Notes: generated from the letters alone by a model not told the origin. Shown: positions 21,901 through 29,138, numbered from the stretch's first letter. The stretch: DNA of 64,000 nt from Azospirillum brasilense (GCF_008365405.1 NZ_QOKV01000001.1:505333-569332); one strand, 5' to 3'. Numbers and translations are program-made.

Positions 21901-22282
21901 CTATGTCGAGCTGACCGGGCGCACGTTGGACCGCGCGGAGCCGGTGAACCGTTTCCAGAACCGCGAGGTGCCGGTCTTCCTCATCAGCCTGAAGGCGGGC
22001 GGGCGCGGCCTGAACCTGACGGCGGCGGACACGGTGATCCACTACGATCCCTGGTGGAACCCGGCGGCGGAGGACCAGGCGACCGACCGCGCCTACCGAA
22101 TCGGGCAGGACAAACCGGTCTTCGTCTACAAGCTGATCGCCGCCGACACGGTGGAGGAGCGCATTCTCGACTTGCAACGGCGCAAAGGCAATCTGTCCGA
22201 CGCAACCATCGAGGGCAGCGGTCTCATCAGTGCACTTGAAGGCGGAGACATCGACTATCTGCTGGGTAAGGCGGCGGACTGA
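18902..22282 (+). CDS. SWIM zinc finger SNF2/RapA-like helicase
   Basis: A 1126-residue DNA-dependent ATPase of the SWI2/SNF2 superfamily. A SWIM zinc finger (CTCGRNACAH, pattern CxCx4CxH) lies near residues 85-94, followed by a Pro-rich linker (about 120-150) and a large middle domain. The helicase core starts near 660: motif I DDMGLGKTAQT (about 687), motif II LDEAQAIK (about 783), motif III LSGTPVENN, motifs V-VI GGRGLNLT and DRAYRIGQ (about 1062). Bacterial members act in transcription recycling or DNA repair; the role here is unknown. It heads a tight same-strand group with the next two genes, the last a DNA-repair glycosylase. Confidence 0.85.
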   Translation: MSLFGSLPRAAATASATVSFSQEDLARVFDAKTLQRGRTLILTGAVTLLEAEARIAATVTDLGRTLSVTVVPVRGRSRVVFDKSCTCGRNACAHMAAAALMTLDARPEGRQMSLFDAPPVAEPPALLAVPEPAPAPPSVPEPPPPPPDPVLSVRWTLEPGKDDAAMFVSAVIAVEGAGEGDDVSTPASPRDVLARAPRSLDGDVDRAIARMLGGGGVVRTPVAKSRGDVVDRILRRLLGCGRLRWRGGTVLTEGVGMTIRAFRDPATRKLHPTGLPPGAALIKGLGYWCVDPKAGTVCPVELQVVEVPKPKAPVAPPAAKTTLSKAASLKASPLKALGRPAPVRSAPERPDFPAASAFAAGMPGGVRMGSDPAATIVERDPRVVARLGRVVSPDGGLVDVLRLAFDYGEDDSPSEIEPDDQRQFARVEEPAGAVFVRRDKALEQGALDRLAAFGFAQARIEPPKGQLNARGTRVHWLTGKDADERWSAFLTTEVPALRKDGWTVEIGADFGTRVVEANEDVAVAVRDSGDGWFDLDVGVEIDGERRALLPILATLIERGGMDATRVIDGRAHLVLDDGNVLALPAERVERLLSVLESMLDSGRRLDDTLKVPLTEADGLLDIDDLIARRTEDTGQIDRYLRTIQEQEMPAEMDPPPGFQGTLRDYQRVGLAWMQGLRANRVAGILADDMGLGKTAQTLAHIAMEEQEGRLTDPCLVVVPTSLVPNWVAEAQRFTPHLRVVVLHGLDRHEKLGDLDRAHIVVTTYGVVGRDVEVLKRRDWHTLILDEAQAIKNPDSKATRAVCALNARNRLCLSGTPVENNLGELWSQFAFLMPGLLGDRKEFGRRYRTPIEKRADGTRAKQLMRRIRPFLLRRTKEAVAKELPPKTEVVVRIDLEPAQRDLYETIRLSVNETVRAALAVSGVSRNAITIIDALLKLRQVCCDPRLVKIPAAGKVKETAKLDALTDMVLEMVPEGRRILIFSQFTSMLDLIKLRLEEATIGYVELTGRTLDRAEPVNRFQNREVPVFLISLKAGGRGLNLTAADTVIHYDPWWNPAAEDQATDRAYRIGQDKPVFVYKLIAADTVEERILDLQRRKGNLSDATIEGSGLISALEGGDIDYLLGKAAD

Positions 22283-22390
22283 CCGTACCCTCGGGGTTAC
22301 CGCCCTTCCCGGTCTGGCCTTCGCCCGCCCGTGGCATAGATCCTTGAGAACGAAAGCACTGCGTTCGTTTCCCTTGCAGCGGGGAGGGCC

Positions 22391-22930
22391 ATGGCATCGA
22401 CGAAGCGGGACACCGCGCCCGATCCGGAACGGCTCATCGGCGCGTGGCGCGACGCCGCCGCGGACGCCCGTCGTTGGCGTGACGATCCGGACCGCGTGGC
22501 CGCCCTGAGGGCGGCGCGCACCCGGCTGCATCAGCCGCCGCCACCACCACCGCGCCCGCCCCAGCGGGTGCTGGCCGACGAGTTGCACGCCGCCCGCGCC
22601 GCGTGGGAGGAGGGGCAGGGGCTGGACGCAAACGCCCGCGCCCTGGCCTACGCCAACCTCAAGCGCTGGGAGCCCGGACTGTTCGGCTACAGCGAGACTC
22701 AGCGCTCCACCGCCGGCAAGATCGCCGCGTCGGAAGCGGCGGAGTCGCGGCGCGACGCGCAGGAGCGGGCGGAGGCCCAAGCCCTGCTCCGCGCCTTCCG
22801 TCGGGTCCAGGAGCGCGCCCGCAGCACCGCCCGCGCCGTGCAGGCCGACCCCCGCGCCCGCGCCATGGCGGCCGACGAAGGGTTGATGCTTCCGGAGGGC
22901 GGCCGGTCCGGCGGTGTGACGGCCCCGTGA
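22391..22930 (+). CDS. hypothetical protein, Arg/Ala-rich
   Basis: A 179-residue soluble protein with no recognised family. It has a Pro stretch (HQPPPPPPRPPQ, about 47-58), a middle part with NLKRWEPGLFGYSETQRSTAGK, and a long charged helix (about 120-165) very rich in Arg and Ala. Its stop overlaps the GTG start of the endonuclease III-like gene (GTGA), which suggests coupled translation and a shared role. Confidence 0.55.
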   Translation: MASTKRDTAPDPERLIGAWRDAAADARRWRDDPDRVAALRAARTRLHQPPPPPPRPPQRVLADELHAARAAWEEGQGLDANARALAYANLKRWEPGLFGYSETQRSTAGKIAASEAAESRRDAQERAEAQALLRAFRRVQERARSTARAVQADPRARAMAADEGLMLPEGGRSGGVTAP

Positions 22931-23715
22931 GGCGTCGCCTCAAGGCCAGTGACGAGCAGGCGTCCTTTGCCCTGTCGCCGACAGCTTCGGTCCCCTCAGC
23001 TTTGCCGGACGAGAAGCTGCTGGAGATTCATCGTCGGCTCTGCCTGATCTTCGGCTGTCCGATCGCCTATTTCCGTGCGCTCGACCCGCTCAGTGAACTG
23101 GTGTCCTCGCTGCTGTCGCACCGCACGCGCAACGCGGTGTCCGGCGCGGCCTTCCGCGCCTTGCGGGCGCGCTGGGGGGAGGATTGGGCGGCCGTGCGCG
23201 ACGCCGACCCGGCGGAGGTCGAGACGGTCATCGCCGGGGTGACATGGCCGGAGCAGAAGGCGCCGCGCATTCAGGCGATCCTTCGCCGGATCACCGAGTT
23301 GCGCGGCGAACTCTCCCTGGATTTCCTGGCGGAGATGACGGTGCCGGAGGCGCGGGCCTGGCTGCAGACGCTTCCCGGCGTGGGCCCGAAGACCAGCGCC
23401 GCGGTGATGAGCTTCAGCAGCCTGCGCCGTCCCGCTTTGCCGGTGGACAGCCACCATCACCGCGTCGCGGTGCGCACCGGGCTGATCCCGCCCAGCGTGG
23501 CGGTCGGCCCGTCGCACACCATCCTTGAGGCCCGGCTTCCCCCGGAGTGGACGGCCCAGCAGATCTACGACCACCACGAGGTGATGATGCTGCACGGGCA
23601 GCGGGTCTGCTTCCACCGCAACCCGGCCTGCGAGCGCTGCGCGTTGCTGGATTTGTGCCCGGAGGGACAGGGGCAGATGGCGGGTGGGCCACCGCCCCAG
23701 GAAAGCCGGGAATAA
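22927..23715 (+). CDS. endonuclease III-like DNA glycosylase/AP lyase
   Basis: A 262-residue HhH-GPD base-excision repair protein. The helix-hairpin-helix LPGVGPKTSAAV has the catalytic Lys (about 153), and the essential Asp is in VDSHHHRV (about 173). The four-cysteine iron-sulfur cluster loop C-x6-C-x2-C-x5-C (CFHRNPACERCALLDLC) is complete near 228-244. It should remove oxidised pyrimidines and cut at abasic sites. Sequence around SLLSHRTRN differs from canonical Nth (LSAQATD), so it may be a paralogue with other specificity. The GTG start at 22927 overlaps the stop of the preceding gene. Confidence 0.85.
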   Translation: MRRRLKASDEQASFALSPTASVPSALPDEKLLEIHRRLCLIFGCPIAYFRALDPLSELVSSLLSHRTRNAVSGAAFRALRARWGEDWAAVRDADPAEVETVIAGVTWPEQKAPRIQAILRRITELRGELSLDFLAEMTVPEARAWLQTLPGVGPKTSAAVMSFSSLRRPALPVDSHHHRVAVRTGLIPPSVAVGPSHTILEARLPPEWTAQQIYDHHEVMMLHGQRVCFHRNPACERCALLDLCPEGQGQMAGGPPPQESRE

Positions 23716-23719
23716 GGAG

Positions 23720-23941
23720 TCAGGGGGCTTCGCCCGCCTTCCCCTTGTAGTTTTCGGCCTGACGGCGGTCATCTTCCAATTCGCGCGCCATCTCCCGGTC
23801 GATCTTCGGGTCGATGGCTTTGGCTTCGTCCGCCAAGCCCTTGGCCTTGCGCGTATCGCCCTGGGCCGCCGTCTCTATGGCCTCTTCAGCGAGATCGTGG
23901 GCCTTGCGGTGTTCGGGGCTCTGTTCATGCTTGCCGGCCAT
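23720..23941 (-). CDS. small charged protein of unknown function
   Basis: A 73-residue soluble protein, almost all helix, with many Glu, Lys, Asp and Ala (for example HRKAHDLAEEAIETAAQG). No family was recognised. It is on the same strand as the next small gene 24 bases upstream, which has the same character, so they may form a unit. Start ATG at 23941. Confidence 0.5.
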   Translation of the reverse strand: MAGKHEQSPEHRKAHDLAEEAIETAAQGDTRKAKGLADEAKAIDPKIDREMARELEDDRRQAENYKGKAGEAP

Positions 23942-23965
23942 GAATGTCTCCTTGCCGAATGATCG

Positions 23966-24229
23966 TCAATTGATGAGGGAGGGCGGGCGCCGCATGCCCG
24001 GCAGGGGGGAGGGGTTGCTGCGCTGCGGACGGTCTCCCGCTGCGGCCTGTTCGGCGGCGTCGAGCATGGCTTCGGCCTGCTTTTGCACCGCGGCGGCGCG
24101 GGCCTGGTCCATGGGATCGGTGCTCTCCTTCCGGACATAGCCGGCGGCCTGCTCGGCGAGGTCGAGGGTTTCGACCACCTCGTCCATCGTTTCCTCCAGC
24201 GCGGTCACATCGACCTTTTTGCCGGTCAT
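23966..24229 (-). CDS. small acidic protein of unknown function
   Basis: An 87-residue protein; the first 60 residues form acidic helices (VTALEETMDEVVETLDLAEQ), the C-terminus is Pro-rich. No family was recognised. It is divergent from the glucan synthase with a 193-bp space. The ATG at 24229 is taken because the longer ORF upstream is out of character. Confidence 0.5.
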   Translation of the reverse strand: MTGKKVDVTALEETMDEVVETLDLAEQAAGYVRKESTDPMDQARAAAVQKQAEAMLDAAEQAAAGDRPQRSNPSPLPGMRRPPSLIN

Positions 24230-24422
24230 TTCGTCGTCTCCCGTCGTTGCGGTTGGTGAAGCCAACAGGAGCGGAGCGGTCGCCGTTCCCGATTTGGTAA
24301 CCCCGGCGGTGGACGGAAAAAAAAATCGACGCGGGTGCGGGAATAGTTTTTTGCAGCGCACGTTCGTCTGTGTGTCCGGTGGCGCCCGCCACCCATCCCA
24401 CCCAGGCTTGCGAAATCCCCAC

Positions 24423-27074
24423 ATGAGCAACCCGAAGCGTTCGATCCGGTCTGCGGCCTTGGCCGCGGCGATGCTCGCCGTGACTGCCGGCCACGCGTCC
24501 TTCTGGTCCTGGCGCAACGCGCCCACTCCTGTGGACGCCGTGCCGGGTCGCATCGAATCCGTCTCCTACTCCCCGTCGGGCCGCAGCTACGACCCGAACC
24601 ACCAGCCGGTGGTCGATGCGGTGGAACTGGACCGCGACATGACCGCCATCGCCGGCTTCGCCGACGGTGTGCGCACCTATTCCACGCTGGGCTCCCAGGG
24701 CGACGTGCCGGCCATCGCAGCCAAGCACGGCCTGGACGTCACGCTGGGCGTCTGGCTGAGCGACGACAAGGCCCGCAACGAGCGTGAGGTCGCCCGCGCC
24801 ATCGTGCTGTCCCGCACCGTGCGCGGCATCGAGCGCGTGGTGGTCGGCAACGAGACGCTGCTGCGCGCCGAGCTGACCGACGCGGAGCTGGCCTCCTACA
24901 TCCGCCGCGTCCGCGCCGGCGTGCCGAAGCACATCAAGGTCGGCACCGCCGACGTGTGGTCGGAGATCGTCAAGGCGAAGGAGACCATCGCGGCCTCCGA
25001 CTACATGGGCGTCCACGTCCTGCCCTACTGGGAAGGCGTGCCCGTGGAGAACGCGCTGACCTGGATTCGCGACCGGTTGGACACCGTGCGCAAGGCGCAT
25101 CCGGGCAAGCCGTTGTTCGTCGGCGAGGTGGGCTGGCCGTCGGGCGGCGAGAACTTCCACGACGCCTACCCGACGCCGCAGGCCCAGGCCTTCGTCGTCC
25201 GCAACTTCGCCGCCGAGGCGGGGATGCTCGGCATCGACTACAACGTGGTCGAGGCGTTCGACGGCGTGTGGAAGTCCAGCATCGAAGGCTCGCCGGGCCC
25301 GACCTGGGGCGTGCTCGACGCCGACCGCGCGCCGAAATGGCCGCTGGCCGGCGACGTCCCGGCCCCCTGGGGCGACCGTGCGGGCGCCGCCGTGGCGCTG
25401 GCCCTTGGCCTCGCTTTGTCGGCCTTCGCCGCCTTCCGCCGCCGCACCAACATGACCTACGCGCTGGCCGCGTCGGTGGGCGCCAACATCGTCGGCTTCG
25501 GCGTCGGCTCGGCCGTCGCCGGCGCCTACGCCGAATACTTCACCTTCGGCGCCGCGACCACCTGGGGCTCCGCCTTCCTGCTGGGTGCCTTGATGATGTC
25601 GGTGGCCTTCGCCGACCTGACCGAGGTGGCCCGCCGCCTGTTCACCGGCCGCGCCCCGTCCCTGCTGCCGCGGGTTCCCGCGGTGCCGGAGCACAAGCCG
25701 ATGGTGTCCGTGCACATCGCCGCCTGCCGCGAGCAGCCGGACGTGCTGGCCGCCACGCTGACCTCGCTGGCCCGCGTCGATTACCCGGACTACGAGGTCG
25801 TCGTCCTCATCAACAACACCGAGGACGAGGCGCTGGTCCGCCCGGTCGAGGAGCTGTGCGCCGAGCTGGGTCCGAAGTTCAAGTTCCATTGGTACAAGAA
25901 GATTTCCGGCTTCAAGGCTGGCGCGCTGAACGCCGCGCTGCGCCACACCGACCCGCGCGCCGAGATCGTCGCCGTGCTCGACGCCGACTACACGGTGGAG
26001 CCGGACTGGCTGAACAAGCTGGCCCCGACCTTCGCCGACCCGCGCGTCGGCATCGTCCAGGCCCCGCAGGAGCACCGCGACGGCCATGAGACGCCGCTGA
26101 AGGCCGCCATGACCGCCGAGTACCGCCCCTTCTTCGACGTCGGCATGCAGGAGGGTCTGACCTCCCAGGCCTTCGTCTGCCACGGCACGATGATCATGCT
26201 GCGCCGCTCCGCCATGGAACAGGTCGGCGGCTGGTCGGAGGAGGGCATCTGCGAGGATACGGAGCTGGGCATCCGCATCCTGTCGGCCGGCTACCGTGCC
26301 GCCTACACGGACGAGCGGCTGGGCCAGGGCCTCGCCCCCGACAACTTCATGCAGTTCCGCAAGCAGCGCGACCGCTGGGTCTTCGGCTCCACCCAAATCC
26401 TGCGCGCCCACTGGCGGAAGTTCCTGCCCGGCGCCACGGAGCTGACGGTCGGCCAGAAGATCGGCTACCTGACCAACTGGGCGCGCTGGTGGTCCGACGC
26501 GGTGGGCGTGCTGGCCGCCGGTGCGGCGGTCACCTGGACCTTCGCCTCGCTGGTCCTGCCGCTGCACCTGCCGCCGGTCCAGGCCACCGCCGCGGTGCTG
26601 GGCGCCCTGGTCCTGCGCGCCGGGTCGAGCCTGCTGGCGTCGCGCTACGCCTCCGGCAACTCGTGGAAGGAGAGCTTCGGGGCCTGCGCCGTGGGCATGG
26701 CGCTGTCCACCACGGTGGCGCTCGCCGCCCTGCGCGGTGTGGTCCGCAAGCGCGATGCCTTCCGCGTCACCGCCAAGGGCGGCAAGCGGACCCAGGGAGC
26801 CTTCTGCGCCAAGCCGGAAGCCTGGCTGTCGGGTGCGCTGCTGGTCTCCGCGGTGACCGCGTGGTTCGCCAACCCGCTGGGCACCCTGTCGCTGGAGCTG
26901 TGGGCGATCCTGCTGACCGCGATGGCCGTTCCGAACCTGATGGCCGTGGGCCTCGCGATCGGCGACATGCTGCCCGCCGGCACCCCGCGCCCGGCGCCGC
27001 TGCCCGCCCCGCAGGGCGTGGTCCAGCCCGCCGCCACCCCGGCCAAGGCCGCCAACGAGCCGGTCGCCGCGTAA
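24423..27074 (+). CDS. membrane beta-glucan synthase, GH17-GT2 fusion
   Basis: An 883-residue membrane protein. After an N-terminal anchor or signal (about 8-25) comes a GH17-like domain (about 45-300) with both catalytic glutamates: VVGNETLL (about 142) and VGEVGWPSGG (about 235). Helices near 320-405 lead to a GT2 domain with DADYT (about 519), GICEDTELG and the QRDRW (Q-x-x-RW) motif near 648, then several helices. This layout matches NdvB-type beta-1,3/beta-1,6-glucan synthases of Bradyrhizobium; Azospirillum is known to make such osmoregulated glucans. Export of glucan to the periplasm is likely. Start ATG at 24423. Confidence 0.85.
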   Translation: MSNPKRSIRSAALAAAMLAVTAGHASFWSWRNAPTPVDAVPGRIESVSYSPSGRSYDPNHQPVVDAVELDRDMTAIAGFADGVRTYSTLGSQGDVPAIAAKHGLDVTLGVWLSDDKARNEREVARAIVLSRTVRGIERVVVGNETLLRAELTDAELASYIRRVRAGVPKHIKVGTADVWSEIVKAKETIAASDYMGVHVLPYWEGVPVENALTWIRDRLDTVRKAHPGKPLFVGEVGWPSGGENFHDAYPTPQAQAFVVRNFAAEAGMLGIDYNVVEAFDGVWKSSIEGSPGPTWGVLDADRAPKWPLAGDVPAPWGDRAGAAVALALGLALSAFAAFRRRTNMTYALAASVGANIVGFGVGSAVAGAYAEYFTFGAATTWGSAFLLGALMMSVAFADLTEVARRLFTGRAPSLLPRVPAVPEHKPMVSVHIAACREQPDVLAATLTSLARVDYPDYEVVVLINNTEDEALVRPVEELCAELGPKFKFHWYKKISGFKAGALNAALRHTDPRAEIVAVLDADYTVEPDWLNKLAPTFADPRVGIVQAPQEHRDGHETPLKAAMTAEYRPFFDVGMQEGLTSQAFVCHGTMIMLRRSAMEQVGGWSEEGICEDTELGIRILSAGYRAAYTDERLGQGLAPDNFMQFRKQRDRWVFGSTQILRAHWRKFLPGATELTVGQKIGYLTNWARWWSDAVGVLAAGAAVTWTFASLVLPLHLPPVQATAAVLGALVLRAGSSLLASRYASGNSWKESFGACAVGMALSTTVALAALRGVVRKRDAFRVTAKGGKRTQGAFCAKPEAWLSGALLVSAVTAWFANPLGTLSLELWAILLTAMAVPNLMAVGLAIGDMLPAGTPRPAPLPAPQGVVQPAATPAKAANEPVAA

Positions 27075-27095
27075 CCTCGCAACCCTGAACGGAGA

Positions 27096-27134
27096 AAGCC
27101 CCCTTGCCGCCGGCAAGGGGGCTTTTCTTTTGTC
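27096..27134 (+). terminator. strong intrinsic terminator after the glucan synthase
   Basis: A perfect 15-bp inverted repeat (AAAGCCCCCTTGCCG with CGGCAAGGGGGCTTT) is followed by a T-rich run (TTTTCTTTTGTCTT), 22 bases after the stop codon. Confidence 0.85.
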
Positions 27135-27141
27135 TTCATGG

Positions 27142-27345
27142 CCCCTCTCCCGTCCCGGGAGAGGGAAGGGGCCCGCGCCGCAGGCGTGGGAAGGGTGAGG
27201 GTGCGGCCAAGGATCGGCGCGTTGATCCTCGCTCGACCCTCACCCGCTCTCGGCGGACCGAAGGTCCGCCTGCCGCGTCAGCGCTGGCTTTCAGCCAGCG
27301 CGAAAGCCCGCTGTCGCGGGCATCCTCTCCCGGGGCGGGAGAGGG
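27142..27345. repeat. palindromic intergenic repeat, family A copy 2
   Basis: It shares the ends, the GCGCCGCAGGCGTGGGAAGG block and the CCCGCTGTCGCGGGCA block with the copy at 2201-2344, but is about 60 bases longer. The extra sequence (near 27247-27306) holds two small hairpins, GGCGGACCGAAGGTCCGCC and GCGCTGGCTTTCAGCCAGCG. Confidence 0.8.
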
Positions 27346-27359
27346 ATTGGATGGAACCC

Positions 27360-28178
27360 TCAGCGCTTGCCCTTCTTGCCCTGGATGCTGGTGATCTGCT
27401 GGGTGGCGAGGTTGCCCTGTCCGATGGCGGCGTTGAAGGCGCTTCCGACGTTGTTGAACTGGATACCGCCGCTGGCCAACGCCGCGGGCAGATGCGGCAG
27501 CGGGCCGAAATTGCTCATCACCGGGTCGAAGAAGCCCTCGGGCGGCGGGCCGCCGTTGCCGGTGGTCACGCCCGGCTGGGGCTTCGGCGTGGGTGCTTTG
27601 GCCTGCACCGGTGGCGGGGCCTGCACCGGGGCGGGCGTCTCGCTCGCGGGAGAGGATGCGCCGGCCTGGTCTGTGCCCCCTCCGCCGCCGGTCGACCCGT
27701 CCGCACCCTGGAAGATGAACTGTTCCGTCACGTTGCTGTCGCCGAAGGACAGGGCCAGCGAGCTGTCGAAGTTGTTCACGATGAAGGGCGCGTCGATGAA
27801 GGTGAAGTTCGGCACGATGGGTTCCGGCGGCGGCTGGCGGCTGGCGGCCAGCGCCTGACCCTTGTTGAAGCCGCCCAGGAAGCCGGCGTCGCCGCGGATC
27901 TTGGCGATGGCCTGCTGATGCTTGGCCTGCCGGCTGACGTTGGGGTTGGTCACCGTCGCCCCCGGAGGCGCGCCGCGCTGGGCGGCGTTGACGAAGACGG
28001 GCTGGCGGGGCAGCAGCGGGGGCATTCCCATGCCCATCCCCATCGACATGCCGACCGCCGCACCCAGCTGCGGATTGACGGAGAAGCCGCCGGCATCCTG
28101 GGCGGCGGCGGTTCCGCCCAGCAGCGCCAGGGCGGCGAGGCCGGACAGCAGCGGCGCGAGGCGGCGGATGCGGATCAT
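27360..28178 (-). CDS. secreted Gly/Pro/Gln-rich protein
   Basis: A 272-residue exported protein: signal peptide 1-26 (LSGLAALALLGGTAAAQ), a Met/Gly run (VGMSMGMGMGMPP), a region of polar beta-like sequence (NFDSSLALSFGDSNVTEQFIFQ), a Pro/Thr linker (about 170-205) and a C-terminal motif IGQGNLATQQITSIQGKKGKR that resembles a curlin repeat (GxGNxAxxxQ). It contains no Cys. No family was recognised. It is the last of three small secreted genes on this strand and has its own CRP-like palindrome and -10 upstream. Ribosome site AGAGGAG, 8 bases before the ATG at 28178. Confidence 0.6.
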   Translation of the reverse strand: MIRIRRLAPLLSGLAALALLGGTAAAQDAGGFSVNPQLGAAVGMSMGMGMGMPPLLPRQPVFVNAAQRGAPPGATVTNPNVSRQAKHQQAIAKIRGDAGFLGGFNKGQALAASRQPPPEPIVPNFTFIDAPFIVNNFDSSLALSFGDSNVTEQFIFQGADGSTGGGGGTDQAGASSPASETPAPVQAPPPVQAKAPTPKPQPGVTTGNGGPPPEGFFDPVMSNFGPLPHLPAALASGGIQFNNVGSAFNAAIGQGNLATQQITSIQGKKGKR

Positions 28179-28211
28179 GGCGGGGGCTCCTCTGTTCGGC
28201 GGTGTGCGCTG

Positions 28212-28255
28212 ATCCTAGGGCGCCCGGGCGGGGAGCCGCTGTGAGGCGGGCCACA
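28212..28255 (-). promoter_or_regulatory. CRP-like site and promoter before the 272-residue secreted protein
   Basis: The palindrome at 28240-28255 reads TGTGGCCCGCCTCACA on the minus strand, nine of ten positions matching the CRP-family half-sites TGTGA-N6-TCACA. A -10-like TAGGAT lies at 28217-28212. The palindrome centre is about 42 bases before the expected start of transcription, the usual class II activator position. Confidence 0.5.
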
Positions 28256-28266
28256 GTTGGGGCGCT

Positions 28267-28617
28267 TTACACGTCTTCCTCAAAAGGGAAGTTCTTGCCG
28301 AAGGGGTGATCGGGCATCGGCGCGGCTTGTGGTGGAAGCGGCGGCATGGGCATCAGCTTCAGGTCCGGCTGCGACGGCCCGCGGCGGCAGGCCGTGTGAC
28401 CGTTGACGGTCTCGCAGGTCAGCGCGCCCGGCCCGGTCACGCAGGTCGTCCGGTCGTTGACCGTCTGGCACGACAGGGAGCCCGAGCCGCGGCTGCACAC
28501 TGTTTTTCCATTGACCGTCTGGCAGGCGAGGTTTTCGGCGGCGGCGGTCTGCGGGGTTCCGGCCAGGGCCAGGATGGCGGCGAGCGCACCGAAGACCGGC
28601 AGGGCGAAGCGGAGCAT
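28267..28617 (-). CDS. secreted protein with three Cys-bearing 18-residue repeats
   Basis: A 116-residue exported protein with a signal peptide (about 1-27, cleavage near TAAAEN). The mature part starts with three tandem 18-residue repeats, pattern C-[QE]-T-V-N-x-x-T-x-C, with cysteines at 32, 41, 50, 59, 68 and 77, exactly nine apart. The last third is Pro/Met-rich (LMPMPPLPPQ) and ends acidic. The spacing suggests a small coiled beta structure with stacked disulphides in the periplasm or outside the cell. No family was recognised. It may be cotranscribed with the 149-residue repeat protein 71 bases upstream. Confidence 0.6.
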   Translation of the reverse strand: MLRFALPVFGALAAILALAGTPQTAAAENLACQTVNGKTVCSRGSGSLSCQTVNDRTTCVTGPGALTCETVNGHTACRRGPSQPDLKLMPMPPLPPQAAPMPDHPFGKNFPFEEDV

Positions 28618-28650
28618 GACGGCAGTCCTCCAATGAGGAATCCGGAAAGG

Positions 28651-28677
28651 GGCGCCGCCGGATGGATCGGCGGCGCC
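28651..28677. other. 10-bp perfect intergenic hairpin
   Basis: GGCGCCGCCG (28651-28660) and CGGCGGCGCC (28668-28677) flank a 7-base loop between the two repeat-protein genes. No T run follows on the minus strand, so it could be an mRNA-stability or partial-termination element. Confidence 0.5.
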
Positions 28678-28688
28678 GGATGGGTGGA

Positions 28689-29138
28689 TCACTGGGCCTT
28701 GAAACCGAACAGATTCTGCCCGGCGGCGTTGCCGATGCCAGCGGCGACGTTGGTCGTCACCCCGACGTTGGTGTCGAGCAGCCCGCCCTTGCCGAAGCCG
28801 AAGGTGACGCCGGTGACGTTCTGCTTGGCCTTGTTGCCGATGCCGGCGGCGACGTTGGTGGCGACGCCGACGTTGGTGTTCACCAGCGACCCGCCGGTGC
28901 CCTGCTGCATGGTGAAGACGTTCTGCTTGGCCTTGTTGCCGATGCCTGCCGCGAGGTTCGTCGCGACGCCGACGTTGGTGCTGGACAGGGAGGGCGCCGC
29001 GGCGAAGGGGCTGCCGAAGCCCGGCTGCATCATCATCGGGTTGACCGGCATGCCACCGGTCTTGAGATCGTTGGCGAAGGCGTGGGGGGCGGCGAGCAGC
29101 GTGGCGGCAGCGGCGGCGATCAGGGTCAGGCGGCGCAT
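28689..29138 (-). CDS. secreted curlin-like repeat protein
   Basis: A 149-residue exported protein with a signal peptide (1-22, ending HAFA). Three repeats start at residues 54, 88 and 123, each beginning TNVGV and containing AAGIGN(K/A)A(K/G)QN; the period is 34-35 residues. The GxGNxAxxQ core resembles the half-repeat of curlins (Q-x-G-x-x-N-x-A-x-x-x-Q), but no csg accessory genes are nearby. The protein contains no Cys and is rich in Asn, Gly and Ala. It may form amyloid-like or adhesive surface material, which is an inference. The ATG at 29138 has GGAGGAGACC upstream. Confidence 0.6.
   Translation of the reverse strand: MRRLTLIAAAAATLLAAPHAFANDLKTGGMPVNPMMMQPGFGSPFAAAPSLSSTNVGVATNLAAGIGNKAKQNVFTMQQGTGGSLVNTNVGVATNVAAGIGNKAKQNVTGVTFGFGKGGLLDTNVGVTTNVAAGIGNAAGQNLFGFKAQ

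Noticed and set aside
23925..27116. 1063-codon minus-strand ORF opposite the glucan synthase
   Set aside because: The other strand has clear GH17 and GT2 motifs; the antisense product shows none.
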